The notes beneath the pieces are model-generated. The model was not told the DNA's origin, did no database searches, and was given only the letters and a program-made list of their open reading frames with translations. Positions 1 through 10,208 of a stretch of 64,000 nucleotides of DNA are shown piece by piece. How positions within the stretch are numbered: the stretch's first letter is position 1; every line of letters starts with the position of its first letter. The position numbers were made by a program, and so were the translations under genes. The DNA is from Rhodocyclales bacterium (GTDB lineage Bacteria > Pseudomonadota > Gammaproteobacteria > Burkholderiales > Rhodocyclaceae). The stretch lies in assembly GCA_016235025.1 (NCBI GenBank), contig JACRMV010000005.1, positions 124,001-188,000 of the forward strand. The letters run 5' to 3'.

Positions 1-1
1 G

Positions 2-1165
2 GAGCCCAGCCAGTTCAGCGTAACCACCTCTGGAATGGCCGCCAGTGAGACGACGGACGCGGTTAGCGAAGCGGATACCTTCCTTGCCTTTGGTCGCGAG
101 GCGCAAGCCGAAGAAGTGCTGCTTGCCGCACTGGAGAAGGAGCCTGAACGCCACGCGCTCTATCTGAAGCTGCTTGAGATTTATGCCGGACGCAGAAATC
201 GTGCGCAGTTCGAGGCGTTGGCGAAGCGCTTCCATGTGCAAACCGGAGGCGTCGGGCCGGACTGGGAGAGAGTGCAGGTATTGGGGGCGGAGCTTGACCC
301 GGAGAATGTGTTGTATCGGCCGGCCGCTGCCGCTGTCACGGTTGAGGAGGGCGCTGCTGGAACAGGGCTGGATGTTGCCGCCACCGCGGGCTTGGCGGCA
401 GTAGCTTTGTCTGAATTGTCGGAAGTATCGGTTCGCCATGAAAGCGAATCTGCCCCGGTCGAACACAAGGACGTTGCGCCGGAGGCTGCGGCGATCAACT
501 TCGATCTCGATCTGGACGCCAGCAGTGCGGGTGCCCCGGCAGCCCATCCCGGAGCAACACAGATTCTGTCGTCGTCGCCCGACATGTCGATGCTGGATTT
601 TGATCTGGATTTGAACCCGCCCGAGGTGCCGACGAGCGTAGCGGTACCCTCAATGCCGTTGCACACTGAGTCGCCGCTGGAAGGCGAAGAAGTTGCGACA
701 ACGGCCACTGATACCACAGGGACTGCAACTGCTCCGGCAAACACGGGGAGTATCGATTTCAATTTTGACCTGGAAGTGCCGGAGGCGACGCCAGTCCTAT
801 CCGGAGGAGCGGCGGGTGGCGGCAGCAGTCATGACCTGGTGGCTCCGGCAGTTGCGGGACTCGATCTGTCATCGATCAGCCTGGAACTGGAGGCGCCCCC
901 GGTTGCGACTGCCCCCGCATCACCTGCCGCAAATCTTCGCGAGCCGCTGCTTTTCCCCTCACCGGCGACCGCCTCCGTGCCTGTTAGTGAACCCATGACG
1001 GAGAGCGCCGACAATTCCGAGGTGGCCACCAAGCTTGAACTGGCGACTGCCTATGAGGAAATGGGAGACAAGGAAGGCGCCCGCGAGTTGTATCAGGAAG
1101 CCTTGATGGAAGGCAGTACCGCGCAAAAAGACATTGCGCGCGCCAAACTGGCTAGCCTGGCCTGA
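2..1165 (+). CDS. fimV: FimV-like protein, C-terminal part (5' end outside window)
   Basis: The open frame runs without a stop from base 2, so the ATG at 35 is internal and the gene is cut by the window edge. The visible part has a TPR-like segment at its start (SEADTFLAFGREAQAEEVLLAALEKEP, given here only as SEADTFLAFGR...AALEKEP), then an acidic, low-complexity stretch with three FDLDL-type repeats (INFDLDL, LDFDLDL, IDFNFDL), and ends in the characteristic FimV C-terminal domain (KLELATAYEEMGDKEGAREL). FimV proteins are inner-membrane/peptidoglycan-binding scaffolds that organise type IV pilus assembly and polar targeting; the LysM and membrane parts would lie upstream. It directly precedes the ecfT-truA-trp block, the usual betaproteobacterial position. 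A hairpin terminator follows. Confidence 0.88.
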   Translation, partial: EPSQFSVTTSGMAASETTDAVSEADTFLAFGREAQAEEVLLAALEKEPERHALYLKLLEIYAGRRNRAQFEALAKRFHVQTGGVGPDWERVQVLGAELDPENVLYRPAAAAVTVEEGAAGTGLDVAATAGLAAVALSELSEVSVRHESESAPVEHKDVAPEAAAINFDLDLDASSAGAPAAHPGATQILSSSPDMSMLDFDLDLNPPEVPTSVAVPSMPLHTESPLEGEEVATTATDTTGTATAPANTGSIDFNFDLEVPEATPVLSGGAAGGGSSHDLVAPAVAGLDLSSISLELEAPPVATAPASPAANLREPLLFPSPATASVPVSEPMTESADNSEVATKLELATAYEEMGDKEGARELYQEALMEGSTAQKDIARAKLASLA

Positions 1166-1171
1166 CTTCTG

Positions 1172-1208
1172 AAACACTTCCGGCACAGGCCCGTGTCGGA
1201 AGTGTTTT
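1172..1208 (+). terminator. Rho-independent terminator after fimV
   Basis: Arms AAACACTTCCG and CGGAAGTGTTTT form a long stem with a GC-rich upper part (GCAC/GTGT with small mismatches) and end in a short T run, seven bases after the fimV stop codon. Confidence 0.7.
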
Positions 1209-1232
1209 CTACCCTGGCCCCGTCTTGCACGC

Positions 1233-1799
1233 ATGACACGTCCCCATCCAGTCAGCCTGATTCTGCTCTGGCTGGCGCTTCTGGTTGCCGCCACGCCTCG
1301 TAACGGGGCGCTGCTGGCATCGGTGTGCCTTATTCTTGTCATCTGGGCGGGTGTCAGCGCTCCGACACACCTGCGTCGATTGCTGCGCCGCAGCCGCTGG
1401 TTGCTGCTGACCCTGTTCATCCTGTTTGCCTGGATGACGCCGGGCACCCCCTTGTACTGGTTGCCGGGCGCGAGCATCGAAGGTGTGCATCTGGCTGCTG
1501 AAAACGCTGCCCGGCTGGTACTCGCGCTTGTTGCCCTGGCACTTGTGCTGCAGGCGCTGCCGTCAATCGAACTGGTGGCCGGCATTCGTTCCCTGCTGGC
1601 GCCGCTGGATTTGCTTGGCTTGCCGCGCGACCGAATCGCGGTACGGCTGGCGCTGACACTGGAAGAAGTTGAGCAGGCGCGCGGCGCGGCCAGTGTGACC
1701 GGAGACGTCCTGTACTTGCCGCAGACGAAGCCGGGTGTCAGCGATATCCTGCTCGGGCTGGCTGCTCTTGCCCTGGCCCTGACCGTGTGGCTGCCGTGA
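1233..1799 (+). CDS. EcfT/CbiQ-like transmembrane protein
   Basis: The 188-residue protein is almost entirely hydrophobic: helices near residues 7-40 and 55-70, a pair around 95-110, and one at the C-terminus (175-188). The cytoplasmic loop around residues 125-150 (RSLLAPLDLLGLPRDRIAVR, then LALTLEEVEQARGA) has the form of the Ala-Arg-Gly coupling helix by which energy-coupling-factor T components contact their ATPases (here EEVEQARGA). ECF transporters import vitamins or metals; no ATPase or substrate-binding S subunit is visible nearby, so the partner is unknown. The stop codon overlaps the truA start (GTGA), so the two are translationally coupled. Function in transport is inferred from family resemblance only; a stand-alone T-like protein is common at this locus in Betaproteobacteria. 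Confidence 0.65.
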   Translation: MTRPHPVSLILLWLALLVAATPRNGALLASVCLILVIWAGVSAPTHLRRLLRRSRWLLLTLFILFAWMTPGTPLYWLPGASIEGVHLAAENAARLVLALVALALVLQALPSIELVAGIRSLLAPLDLLGLPRDRIAVRLALTLEEVEQARGAASVTGDVLYLPQTKPGVSDILLGLAALALALTVWLP

Positions 1800-2581
1800 G
1801 AATTGCACTGGGTCTCGAATACGACGGTTCCGGCTTTTGCGGCTGGCAGGCTCAGGCCGGCGGCGGCTCGGTTCAGGATGCGCTGGAAACTGCAATTTCG
1901 GCCATCGCCGCGGCACCGACGCGCGTTGTCTGTGCCGGCCGCACCGATGCGGGAGTGCACGCGCTGGCGCAGGTGGTGCACTTCGACACCGGCGCCGAAC
2001 GGCCGCTCAGCGCCTGGGTGCGCGGCGTCAATGCCCATTTGCCAGCGGCGATTGCGGTGCGCTGGGCGCAGGCGGTGCCCGATGACTTCCACGCCCGCTT
2101 CTGCGCCCGTGGCCGCCACTATCGCTATCTACTGCTCAATCGCGCCGAGCGGCCCGGACTCCTGGCGCGTCGTGTCGGCTGGTATCACCGCGCGCTGGAT
2201 GTCATCGCCATGCGCGAGGCGGCGCAGGCGCTGCTGGGCGAACACGACTTTTCCTCGTTTCGCGCTGCCGAGTGCCAGGCCAAATCACCGATGAAAACAC
2301 TGCGCAGGGTCGCTGTCGCGCGACAGGGCGATGTGATTGCGTTTGATTTTGAGGCCAATGCCTTTCTCCATCACATGGTGCGCAATCTGGTCGGCGCCCT
2401 GGTTTATGTGGGCAAGGGCGACCGGTCTCCTGACTGGCTGGGAGAACTCCTTGCAGCGAAAAATCGCGCTCTGGCTGCGCCAACCTTCGACGCCAGCGGG
2501 CTTTATTTTGCCGGTGTCGATTATGATGAGGCGTGGCAACTAAAAGTCGGCGCTGCTGATGCGGCGCTGATTCTGCCTTGA
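1796..2581 (+). CDS. truA: tRNA pseudouridine(38-40) synthase TruA
   Basis: TruA converts uridines 38-40 of the anticodon arm to pseudouridine. The N-terminus (LGLEYDGSGFCGWQ) and the catalytic-Asp motif CAGRTDAGVHA (about residues 43-53) are intact, as are the conserved RGRHYRY and the FLHHMVRN motif. I place the start at the GTG that overlaps the preceding stop as GTGA; a GTG nine bases upstream is possible. Length (261 residues) is normal. The last 14 codons carry a copy of the window's dispersed motif, encoding LKVGAADAA, in a tail region that is variable in the family. trpF follows after 18 bases. Confidence 0.95.
   Translation: MRIALGLEYDGSGFCGWQAQAGGGSVQDALETAISAIAAAPTRVVCAGRTDAGVHALAQVVHFDTGAERPLSAWVRGVNAHLPAAIAVRWAQAVPDDFHARFCARGRHYRYLLLNRAERPGLLARRVGWYHRALDVIAMREAAQALLGEHDFSSFRAAECQAKSPMKTLRRVAVARQGDVIAFDFEANAFLHHMVRNLVGALVYVGKGDRSPDWLGELLAAKNRALAAPTFDASGLYFAGVDYDEAWQLKVGAADAALILP
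2542..2555 (+). repeat. Dispersed motif, exact copy in truA tail
   Basis: AAAAGTCGGCGCTG in sense frame (KVGAADAA), 27 bases before the truA stop. Confidence 0.85.
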
Positions 2582-2599
2582 CCCGTACCGAACCAGACC

Positions 2600-3274
2600 A
2601 TGAGCCGAACCCGAATCAAGATTTGCGGCATTACCCGTGAAACCGACCGCGATGCAGCGATCGACGCTGGCGCCGATGCGCTGGGCTTTGTCTTTTATCC
2701 GTCAAGTCCGCGTCATGTCACGTTACTGCGAGCGCGGGAACTGGTTTCCGGAATGCCCGCCTTCGTCAGCCGGGTGGGACTGTTTGTCAATGCAGCAGCG
2801 GAAGAAGTCGCTGCTGTTCTGGATGCCGTACCGCTCGATCTGCTGCAGTTTCATGGCGATGAGGATGCCGCCTACTGCCGGCAGTTTGGCCGGCCCTGGA
2901 TCAAGGCGGCACGGGTCAGGGCGGGATTCGATTTGCTAGAATACGCGGCGCGTTTCGCTGGCGCCGGAGCGGACGCTGAAGGAGCCAGCGGTCTGTTGCT
3001 CGATACCTGGGTCGAGGGCTACGGCGGTAGCGGCAAGCGCTTCGATTGGTCGCTGATCCCGCCGGCGCTACCGCTACCGGTAATCCTCTCTGGCGGCCTC
3101 GATCCTGCCAATGTGGCAGCGGCGGTGCGTGATGTCCGCCCCTGGGCCGTGGATGTGAGCAGCGGGGTGGAAGCCGAGGGCGCCGAAGGCCCGCAAAAGG
3201 GCATCAAGGATGCCGAGAAGATTATCCGATTCATTGCCGGAGTGCGAAATGCAGATGCTGGATTTACCTTATAA
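2600..3274 (+). CDS. trpF: Phosphoribosylanthranilate isomerase TrpF
   Basis: TrpF catalyses the Amadori rearrangement of phosphoribosylanthranilate in tryptophan synthesis. The (beta-alpha)8-barrel signatures are present: the catalytic Cys in KICGIT (residues 7-12), [20 protein letters not shown], and the phosphate-binding C-terminal strands [10 protein letters not shown] and the general-acid Asp in [10 protein letters not shown]. At 224 residues it is slightly longer than average because of an Ala/Gly-rich loop around residue 120. Its 3' end overlaps the trpB start by 26 bases in another frame, making trpF-trpB-trpA one operon; trpE, trpD and trpC are not in the window. Confidence 0.96.
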   Translation: MSRTRIKICGITRETDRDAAIDAGADALGFVFYPSSPRHVTLLRARELVSGMPAFVSRVGLFVNAAAEEVAAVLDAVPLDLLQFHGDEDAAYCRQFGRPWIKAARVRAGFDLLEYAARFAGAGADAEGASGLLLDTWVEGYGGSGKRFDWSLIPPALPLPVILSGGLDPANVAAAVRDVRPWAVDVSSGVEAEGAEGPQKGIKDAEKIIRFIAGVRNADAGFTL

Positions 3275-4460
3275 CCTGCCGGATGCGCGGGGACATTTCG
3301 GCCCGTATGGCGGCATCTTCGTCGGCGAGACGCTGATGCCCGCTCTGGCCGAACTGCGCGAGGCCTATGCCAGCGCCCGGTCTGATCCGGAGTTTCGTGC
3401 CGAATTCGAATACGAGCTGAAGCACTACGTCGGCCGCCCCAGCCCGATTTACCATGCCAAGCGCTGGTCGAACCTGCGCGGTGGCGCGCAGATTTATCTC
3501 AAGCGCGAAGACCTCAACCATACCGGCGCGCACAAGATCAACAACTGCATCGGCCAGGCGCTGCTCGCCCGTCGGATGGGCAAGCCGCGCGTGATCGCCG
3601 AGACCGGCGCCGGTCAGCATGGCGTCGCCACGGCCACCGTCGCCGCCCGCTACGGCATGGAATGCGTGGTGTACATGGGCGCGGAAGACGTCAAGCGCCA
3701 GGCTGCCAATGTCTATCGCATGAAGCTGCTCGGCGCCAAGGTGGTGCCGGTCGAATCCGGCTCGAAGACGCTGAAGGATGCGCTGAACGAGGCGATGCGC
3801 GACTGGGTGACCAATGTTTCGAACACCTTCTACATCATCGGCACGGTCGCCGGCCCGCATCCCTATCCGATGATGGTGCGCGATTTTCAGGCGGTGATTG
3901 GCGAGGAATGCAAGCTGCAGATGCCCGAACTCGCCGGACGCCAGCCCGATGCCGTGATCGCCTGCGTCGGCGGCGGCTCGAATGCGATGGGCATTTTCTA
4001 TCCCTACATTGAACAGCCCGGAGTAAAGCTGATCGGCGTCGAGGCCGCCGGTTACGGCCTTGCCAGCGGCAAGCATTCGGCCTCCCTGCTGGCCGGTCGT
4101 CCCGGAGTGCTGCACGGCAACCGCACCTATGTGCTGCAGGATGAAGATGGCCAGGTGATCGAAACCCATTCCATTTCCGCCGGCCTCGACTATCCCGGCG
4201 TTGGCCCGGAACACGCCTGGCTCAAGGATTCCGGCCGTGCCGAGTATGTCGTCATCAGCGACGAGGAAGCACTGGCCGCCTTCCACGACCTGTGCCGGCT
4301 GGAGGGCATCATTCCGGCGCTGGAGTCGAGCCATGCGCTGGCGTATGCCAACAAACTCGCGCCGACGCTGGACAAGGACAAAATCCTGCTCGTCAATCTC
4401 TCCGGCCGTGGCGACAAGGACATGCACACCGTCGCCGAAAAATCAGGGATCACCTTCTGA
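3249..4460 (+). CDS. trpB: Tryptophan synthase beta chain TrpB
   Basis: TrpB is the PLP enzyme that condenses indole with serine. The PLP lysine lies in [10 protein letters not shown], the phosphate-binding loop is GGGSNAMG, and the substrate-channel region [12 protein letters not shown] is intact. I use the ATG at 3249 (product begins [15 protein letters not shown], 403 residues), which has GGAG eight bases upstream; a longer frame upstream reads only through trpF. trpA follows after two bases. Confidence 0.97.
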   Translation: MQMLDLPYNLPDARGHFGPYGGIFVGETLMPALAELREAYASARSDPEFRAEFEYELKHYVGRPSPIYHAKRWSNLRGGAQIYLKREDLNHTGAHKINNCIGQALLARRMGKPRVIAETGAGQHGVATATVAARYGMECVVYMGAEDVKRQAANVYRMKLLGAKVVPVESGSKTLKDALNEAMRDWVTNVSNTFYIIGTVAGPHPYPMMVRDFQAVIGEECKLQMPELAGRQPDAVIACVGGGSNAMGIFYPYIEQPGVKLIGVEAAGYGLASGKHSASLLAGRPGVLHGNRTYVLQDEDGQVIETHSISAGLDYPGVGPEHAWLKDSGRAEYVVISDEEALAAFHDLCRLEGIIPALESSHALAYANKLAPTLDKDKILLVNLSGRGDKDMHTVAEKSGITF

Positions 4461-4462
4461 CC

Positions 4463-5268
4463 ATGTCGCGTATCGCTTCCACATTTGCCAGACTTTCCGG
4501 GGCTGGCCGCAAGGCGCTCATTCCTTTCATCACCGCAGGCGATCCACGTCCCGAACTGACCCCGCCGCTGATGCGGGCGCTGGTTGCCGGTGGCGCCGAC
4601 ATCATCGAACTCGGCGTGCCGTTTTCCGACCCGATGGCCGACGGGCCGACCATCCAGCGTGCCTCCGAGCGGGCGCTGGCGCAAGGCATGACGCTGCGCC
4701 GGGTGCTGGCGCTGGTCACCGAGTTCCGCCAGGGCGACACGCAGACGCCGATCGTGCTGATGGGCTATGCCAACCCGATCGAGTCGTATGGTATCGAGGC
4801 GTTTACCCGCGATGCCAGCGCGGCAGGCGTGGATGGCGTGCTGGTGGTCGATTACCCGCCGGAGGAATGCGCCGAATTTGCTGCTGCGATGAAACGCGCC
4901 AGGCTCGATCCGATCTTCCTTCTGGCGCCGACCTCGACCGAGCAGCGCTACCGCCAGGTGGCCGCGCTCGGCAGCGGCTACATTTATTACGTTTCACTCA
5001 AGGGCGTTACCGGCGCCGGGCACCTCGACCTGGAGGAGGTCGCGAAGAAGATTCCGCTGATCCGCGAACAGGTCGGTATGCCGGTCGGGGTCGGCTTCGG
5101 CATTCGCGATGCGGCGACGGCGGCGCGTATCGCGGCACTGGCCGATGCCGTGGTGATCGGCAGCCGCATCATCGAAGAGATCGAGAACGGAAACGCCGAA
5201 ACCGCACCGGCGCGCGTGACGGCGCTGCTCGCCGGCATTCGTGGCGCCATGGATCAGGAGCACGTGCA

Positions 5269-5272
<4 letters not shown>
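4463..5272 (+). CDS. trpA: Tryptophan synthase alpha chain TrpA
   Basis: TrpA cleaves indole-3-glycerol phosphate to indole, which is channelled to TrpB. Catalytic Glu and Asp are in [16 protein letters not shown]; the loop-6 and phosphate sites are seen in GVTGAGH and GVGFGIRD. Start ATG at 4463, two bases after trpB; 269 residues, normal. The stop overlaps the accD start as ATGA. Confidence 0.97.
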
Positions 5273-6131
<859 letters not shown>

Positions 6132-6135
<4 letters not shown>

Positions 6136-7433
6136 GCCACGACAAGGGCCACGACAAGCGCCACGACAAGACGCTGGCGGAATGGCTGGCGCACATCGAG
6201 GCGCTTCACCCCCAAGGCAGCGCCGGTATCGAGCTCGGTCTGGAGCGGGTTGCCGCAGTCAAGATGCGGCTGGAACAGCGTGAAACCTGCCCGGTCATTC
6301 TGGTCGCCGGCACCAATGGCAAGGGCTCGACCTGCACCTTTCTGGAGCGCATCCTGCTCACCGCCGGGTATCGTGTCGGGCTCTACACCTCGCCGCATCT
6401 GCTGCGCTACAACGAACGGGTGCGGGTGGGAGGTCTTGCGGCTGACGATGCCGCTTTGAGTGCGGCATTTGCCCGCATCGAGGCGGCGCGCGGTGATCTT
6501 CCACTGACGTATTTCGAGTTCGGCACGCTGGCCGCCTGGGAAGTTTTTGCGGCGGCAGGCGTCGATGCCATCATTCTCGAGGTTGGCCTGGGCGGACGGC
6601 TCGATGCCACCAACGTGTATCAACCGGCCTGCGCTGTGGTGACCGGTATCGACCTCGATCACATGGAATTTCTCGGCCCGGATCGCGAGGCGATTGGCTT
6701 TGAAAAGGCCGGCATTTTTCGTTCCGGGGTTGCGGCAATTTGCGGTGACCCGCAGCCACCGCAGTCCTTGCTGTCCAGCGCCGCTGCACTCGGCGCCCCA
6801 TTGCAGGTGCTGGGGCGCGATTTCGGCTATCTGCGGCAGGAGCAGCAATGGCTGTACTGGGGGCCAGCCGGGCGGCGGGGGGGGCTGGCTTACCCTGGCT
6901 TGCGTGGTGGCAACCAGTTGAGCAATGCCACCTGCGCCCTGGCGGCGCTCGATGCCGTGCGCGAACGGCTGCCGGTGGCAATGAAGGATATTCGCCAGGG
7001 CTTGCTCGAAGCCGAGTTGGCTGGACGTTTCCAGGTGCTGCCGGGGCGTCCTGCGGTGGTGCTGGATGTGGCGCACAATCCGCAGGCGGCGCGGGTACTG
7101 GCCGTCAACCTGGGTGACATGGCATTTCATCCGCGCACCTGGGCGGTGTTCGGCATGTTGGCCGACAAGGACGTCGATGGCGTGATCGATGCCATGAGGG
7201 AGCGCGTGACGCACTGGCTGCCCTGTACGCTGGCTGGTCGCCGTGGTACCAGCGCCGACTTTTTGGCAGCACGTTTGCGGGCCAGAGGTTTGAACGTGGC
7301 GGGTGAATATGATTCACCCGGAAAAGCACTGCGGGCGGCACAGGAGGCGGCAGTTGAAGATGATAGAATTCTTGCCTTCGGATCATTCCTTACGGTCGCC
7401 GCGGTCTTGCACTCACTTGGTCGCGCAGCCTGA
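6132..7433 (+). CDS. folC: Folylpolyglutamate synthase / dihydrofolate synthase FolC
   Basis: FolC adds glutamate to dihydropteroate and to folates. The ATP loop is GTNGKGST, the Mur-ligase folate signature [12 protein letters not shown] and the central [12 protein letters not shown] motif are present. The reading frame opens with TTG overlapping the accD stop (TTGA). Codons 2-13 are a threefold 12-base direct repeat (bases 6136-6171) encoding [11 protein letters not shown], unusual for the family; the conserved protein begins right after it at [12 protein letters not shown] dispersed-motif copy lies antisense near the 3' end (7250). The protein ends 17 bases before the SPOR gene. Confidence 0.94.
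7250..7263 (-). repeat. Dispersed motif, exact copy antisense in folC
   Basis: Perfect CGCCGT half five bases away; on the plus strand it encodes GTSADFLAA. About 57 codons before the folC stop. Confidence 0.85.
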
Positions 7434-7449
7434 ACTTCGGATACCCACG

Positions 7450-8136
7450 ATGGCGGAACACGATGCTGTAACCGAGACTGTAGCGGACACCGATTTGCAG
7501 ATGAAAAAGCGCGCCCGACGCAGGCTGGTGGGTGCGGCCGCCCTGGCGCTGTTTGCGGTGATCGTGTTGCCGATGGTTATGGATCATGAGCCACGCCCGC
7601 CCGTGCAGGATATCCAGATGCGAATCCCGGCCCAGGATGCCAGTGGAATCAGCGGCCGGCTGTTACCGAGGAAGGCCGTGGTTACCCCCTTGCCTGCAGC
7701 GACGCCTTCGCCTGCCGTAGCAAACCAGGGCAATTCTGCACCGGCTGTTCCTTCTCCTGCTGCTCCTGCGCCTGTTCCCGTCACGAAAAATCAGCCAGCG
7801 CAACCCGTTGAGACGGAAAAGAAAATTCCGGCAGATACGGCCAAGCCGGCACAAGTGCCGGTGATTGAAAAACCGGCGCCCGAACAAAAACCGGTTACAG
7901 ATTCTTCCTCGCAATGGGTGGTGCAGTTGGGCGCCTACAAGGAAGCGGGGAATGCGAAACACTTGCTTGCCAAGCTGAAGGGAATCCATGTCCCTGCTTA
8001 TACCGAGAATCTCAACACGCCACAGGGACCCCGGGTGCGTGTCAGGGCCGGCCCCTTCGCTACTCGCGAAGCAGCCGAGAAGGCCCGTGCGCGAGTCAAG
8101 ATCATCGGTGTCGATGGCCCTGTAGCCCCCAAGTAA
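7450..8136 (+). CDS. dedD: SPOR-domain membrane protein, DedD-like
   Basis: The product (228 residues from the ATG at 7450) has a short cytoplasmic head, one transmembrane helix (LVGAAALALFAVIVLPMVM, residues about 25-43), a long Pro/Ala-rich linker, and a C-terminal SPOR domain (SQWVVQLGAYKEAGNAKHLL ... PRVRVRAGPF) that binds denuded glycan strands at the septum. The DedD family assists cell division. The folC-dedD-cvpA-purF order supports the assignment. An in-frame upstream extension overlaps folC and lacks family similarity. Confidence 0.88.
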   Translation: MAEHDAVTETVADTDLQMKKRARRRLVGAAALALFAVIVLPMVMDHEPRPPVQDIQMRIPAQDASGISGRLLPRKAVVTPLPAATPSPAVANQGNSAPAVPSPAAPAPVPVTKNQPAQPVETEKKIPADTAKPAQVPVIEKPAPEQKPVTDSSSQWVVQLGAYKEAGNAKHLLAKLKGIHVPAYTENLNTPQGPRVRVRAGPFATREAAEKARARVKIIGVDGPVAPK

Positions 8137-8153
8137 GGGTAGCCTGGCGCGCA

Positions 8154-8645
8154 ATGACGGTTTTTGATTATGTTGTCTTGATAGTGCTGGCGGCGTCCGT
8201 GCTGCTTGGTTTTTCGCGCGGCGTGGTGAGCGAGATTCTGGGTTTGGTGGCCTGGGTGGTGGCGTTCTTCGTTGCGCGGGCCCAGGCGCCACTGGGCGCG
8301 CACTGGTTGGCTGAACGGATTGCTGATCCATCCTTGCGTCTGGCAGTCGCGTTCGGGGCGATTCTGGTCGGCGTGTTGGTCTTGTTTTCCCTCGCTCGCC
8401 TGCTACTCTCGTTGTTGCTGAAGGCGGTCGGCCTGGGGTTGCTGGATCGATTGCTCGGCGCGTGTTTTGGTGTGTTGCGGGGGGGCCTTGTGGTGTTGGC
8501 TGGCGTTGCCGTGGCAGGCATGACGGCGTTGCCCAAGGCGGTATGGTGGCGGGAGGCGATGCTGTCACCCCCGCTGGAAACAGCAGTGATTGCAGCCAAG
8601 CCCTGGCTGCCTGCGGAAGTGGCGAAACGAATTCGATTTCGATAA
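8154..8645 (+). CDS. cvpA: CvpA family membrane protein
   Basis: A 163-residue integral membrane protein with about four helices (YVVLIVLAASVLLGFSRG, LGLVAWVVAFFVA, LAVAFGAILVGVLVLFSL, and a fourth near residue 110). CvpA is named for colicin V export but is generally linked to envelope integrity; the biochemical role is unsettled. Position immediately before purF is conserved across Proteobacteria. ATG at 8154 is chosen because the longer frame runs through the preceding gene. Confidence 0.92.
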   Translation: MTVFDYVVLIVLAASVLLGFSRGVVSEILGLVAWVVAFFVARAQAPLGAHWLAERIADPSLRLAVAFGAILVGVLVLFSLARLLLSLLLKAVGLGLLDRLLGACFGVLRGGLVVLAGVAVAGMTALPKAVWWREAMLSPPLETAVIAAKPWLPAEVAKRIRFR

Positions 8646-8654
8646 AGGATAACC

Positions 8655-10202
8655 ATGTGCGGAATTCTTGGGGTGGTGGCAACCACACCGGTCAATCAGT
8701 TGCTGTATGACGGCTTGCAGGTGTTGCAGCATCGCGGCCAGGATGCTGCCGGCATTGCCACCGCCGAGGGTGGTCGTTTCCACATGCACAAGGGCCCGGG
8801 GCTGGTGCGCGACGTGTTCCGCACCCGCAACATGCGTAACCTGACGGGGAATTGGGGCATCGGCCATTGCCGTTATCCCACCGCTGGCTCCGCCTACAGC
8901 GCGGCCGAAGCGCAGCCGTTCTATGTCAACTCACCCTTTGGGCTGATGCTGGCGCACAACGGCAACCTGACCAATGCCGATGAGTTGCGGCAGGACATGT
9001 TCCTCCAGGATTTGCGGCACATGAACACCCATTCCGATTCGGAAGTGCTGCTCAATGTGCTGGCCCACGAATTGCAGGTGGCTTCGACCTCGCACCAGGT
9101 GACTGCGGAAATCATTTTCACGGCCGTGGCAGGGGTGCATCGCCGGGTGCGCGGCGCGTACGCGGTGGTGGCGATGATCGCCGGCTATGGCCTGGTCGCG
9201 TTTCGTGATCCCTATGGCATCCGGCCGCTGGTGATCGGCCGCAACGACACGCCGCAGGGTGCGGAATATCTGGTGGCTTCGGAAAGCGTGGCGGTCGATA
9301 CGCTGGGTTTTCGCCTGTTGCGCGATGTCGAGCCCGGCGAGGCGGTGCTGATCGACACGCGCGGCAATTTCATCAGCCGCCAGTGCGCCGAGCGCACGCT
9401 GCATGCGCCCTGCATGTTCGAGTTCGTCTATCTGGCGCGACCGGATTCGGTGATGGACGGCATCTCGGTGTATGAAACCCGGGCGCGCATGGGCGACTTT
9501 CTCGCCGACAAGCTGAAACGCACGCTACCGCACCTGGCGATTGATGCCGTGATCCCGATTCCCGATTCCAGCCGCCATTCGGCAATGGACATGGCGGCGC
9601 GGCTCAATCTGCCGTACCGCGAAGGCTTCGTCAAGAATCGCTACATCGGCCGCACCTTCATCATGCCGGGGCAGGCCACGCGGCGCAAATCGGTGCGCCA
9701 GAAGCTCAATGCCATCGCCCAGGAATTCAGGGGCCGCAATGTGCTGCTGGTGGACGATTCGATCGTGCGCGGCACCACCAGCCGCGAGATCATCCAGATG
9801 GCGCGCGAGGCGGGGGCGAAGAAAGTCTATTTCGCCTCGGCATCGCCGCCGGTGCGCTTTGCCAACGTCTATGGCATCGACATGCCTACGCGCGCCGAGT
9901 TGATTGCGTCATTTCGCTCGGACGAGGATATCTGCCGCGAGATCGGCGCCGATGCGCTGATTTACCAGGATCTGGAAGACCTCAAGGCGGCGGTGCGCTC
10001 GGTCAACCCGGCGATCACCCGGTTCGAGACATCCTGCTTTGACGGCCATTACATTACCGGCGACATCACTCCCGCCTATTTGCAGTCCATGGAGGATGAC
10101 CGGGCGCGCCCGTCCAGCCGTACTGCCGACGATGGCGAGGATGGTCACGATGGGCACGAGGGTCACGATGGCGAGCAACTTGATCTTAATCTGGGGCGCT
10201 AA
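8655..10202 (+). CDS. purF: Amidophosphoribosyltransferase PurF
   Basis: PurF makes 5-phosphoribosylamine from PRPP and glutamine, the first step of purine synthesis. The catalytic Cys is residue 2 (MCGILGVV), the Ntn amidotransferase half includes [12 protein letters not shown], and the PRPP loop is [20 protein letters not shown] sits upstream as a ribosome site. The last 25 residues form a His/Asp/Gly-rich tail ([15 protein letters not shown]) encoded by short imperfect repeats, beyond the conserved end of the enzyme. Confidence 0.97.
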   Translation: MCGILGVVATTPVNQLLYDGLQVLQHRGQDAAGIATAEGGRFHMHKGPGLVRDVFRTRNMRNLTGNWGIGHCRYPTAGSAYSAAEAQPFYVNSPFGLMLAHNGNLTNADELRQDMFLQDLRHMNTHSDSEVLLNVLAHELQVASTSHQVTAEIIFTAVAGVHRRVRGAYAVVAMIAGYGLVAFRDPYGIRPLVIGRNDTPQGAEYLVASESVAVDTLGFRLLRDVEPGEAVLIDTRGNFISRQCAERTLHAPCMFEFVYLARPDSVMDGISVYETRARMGDFLADKLKRTLPHLAIDAVIPIPDSSRHSAMDMAARLNLPYREGFVKNRYIGRTFIMPGQATRRKSVRQKLNAIAQEFRGRNVLLVDDSIVRGTTSREIIQMAREAGAKKVYFASASPPVRFANVYGIDMPTRAELIASFRSDEDICREIGADALIYQDLEDLKAAVRSVNPAITRFETSCFDGHYITGDITPAYLQSMEDDRARPSSRTADDGEDGHDGHEGHDGEQLDLNLGR

Positions 10203-10208
10203 TAAGTC

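Noticed and set aside
3264-4427. 387-residue open frame opposite trpB
   Set aside because: Shadow of trpB codon bias; opposite a complete catalytic gene.
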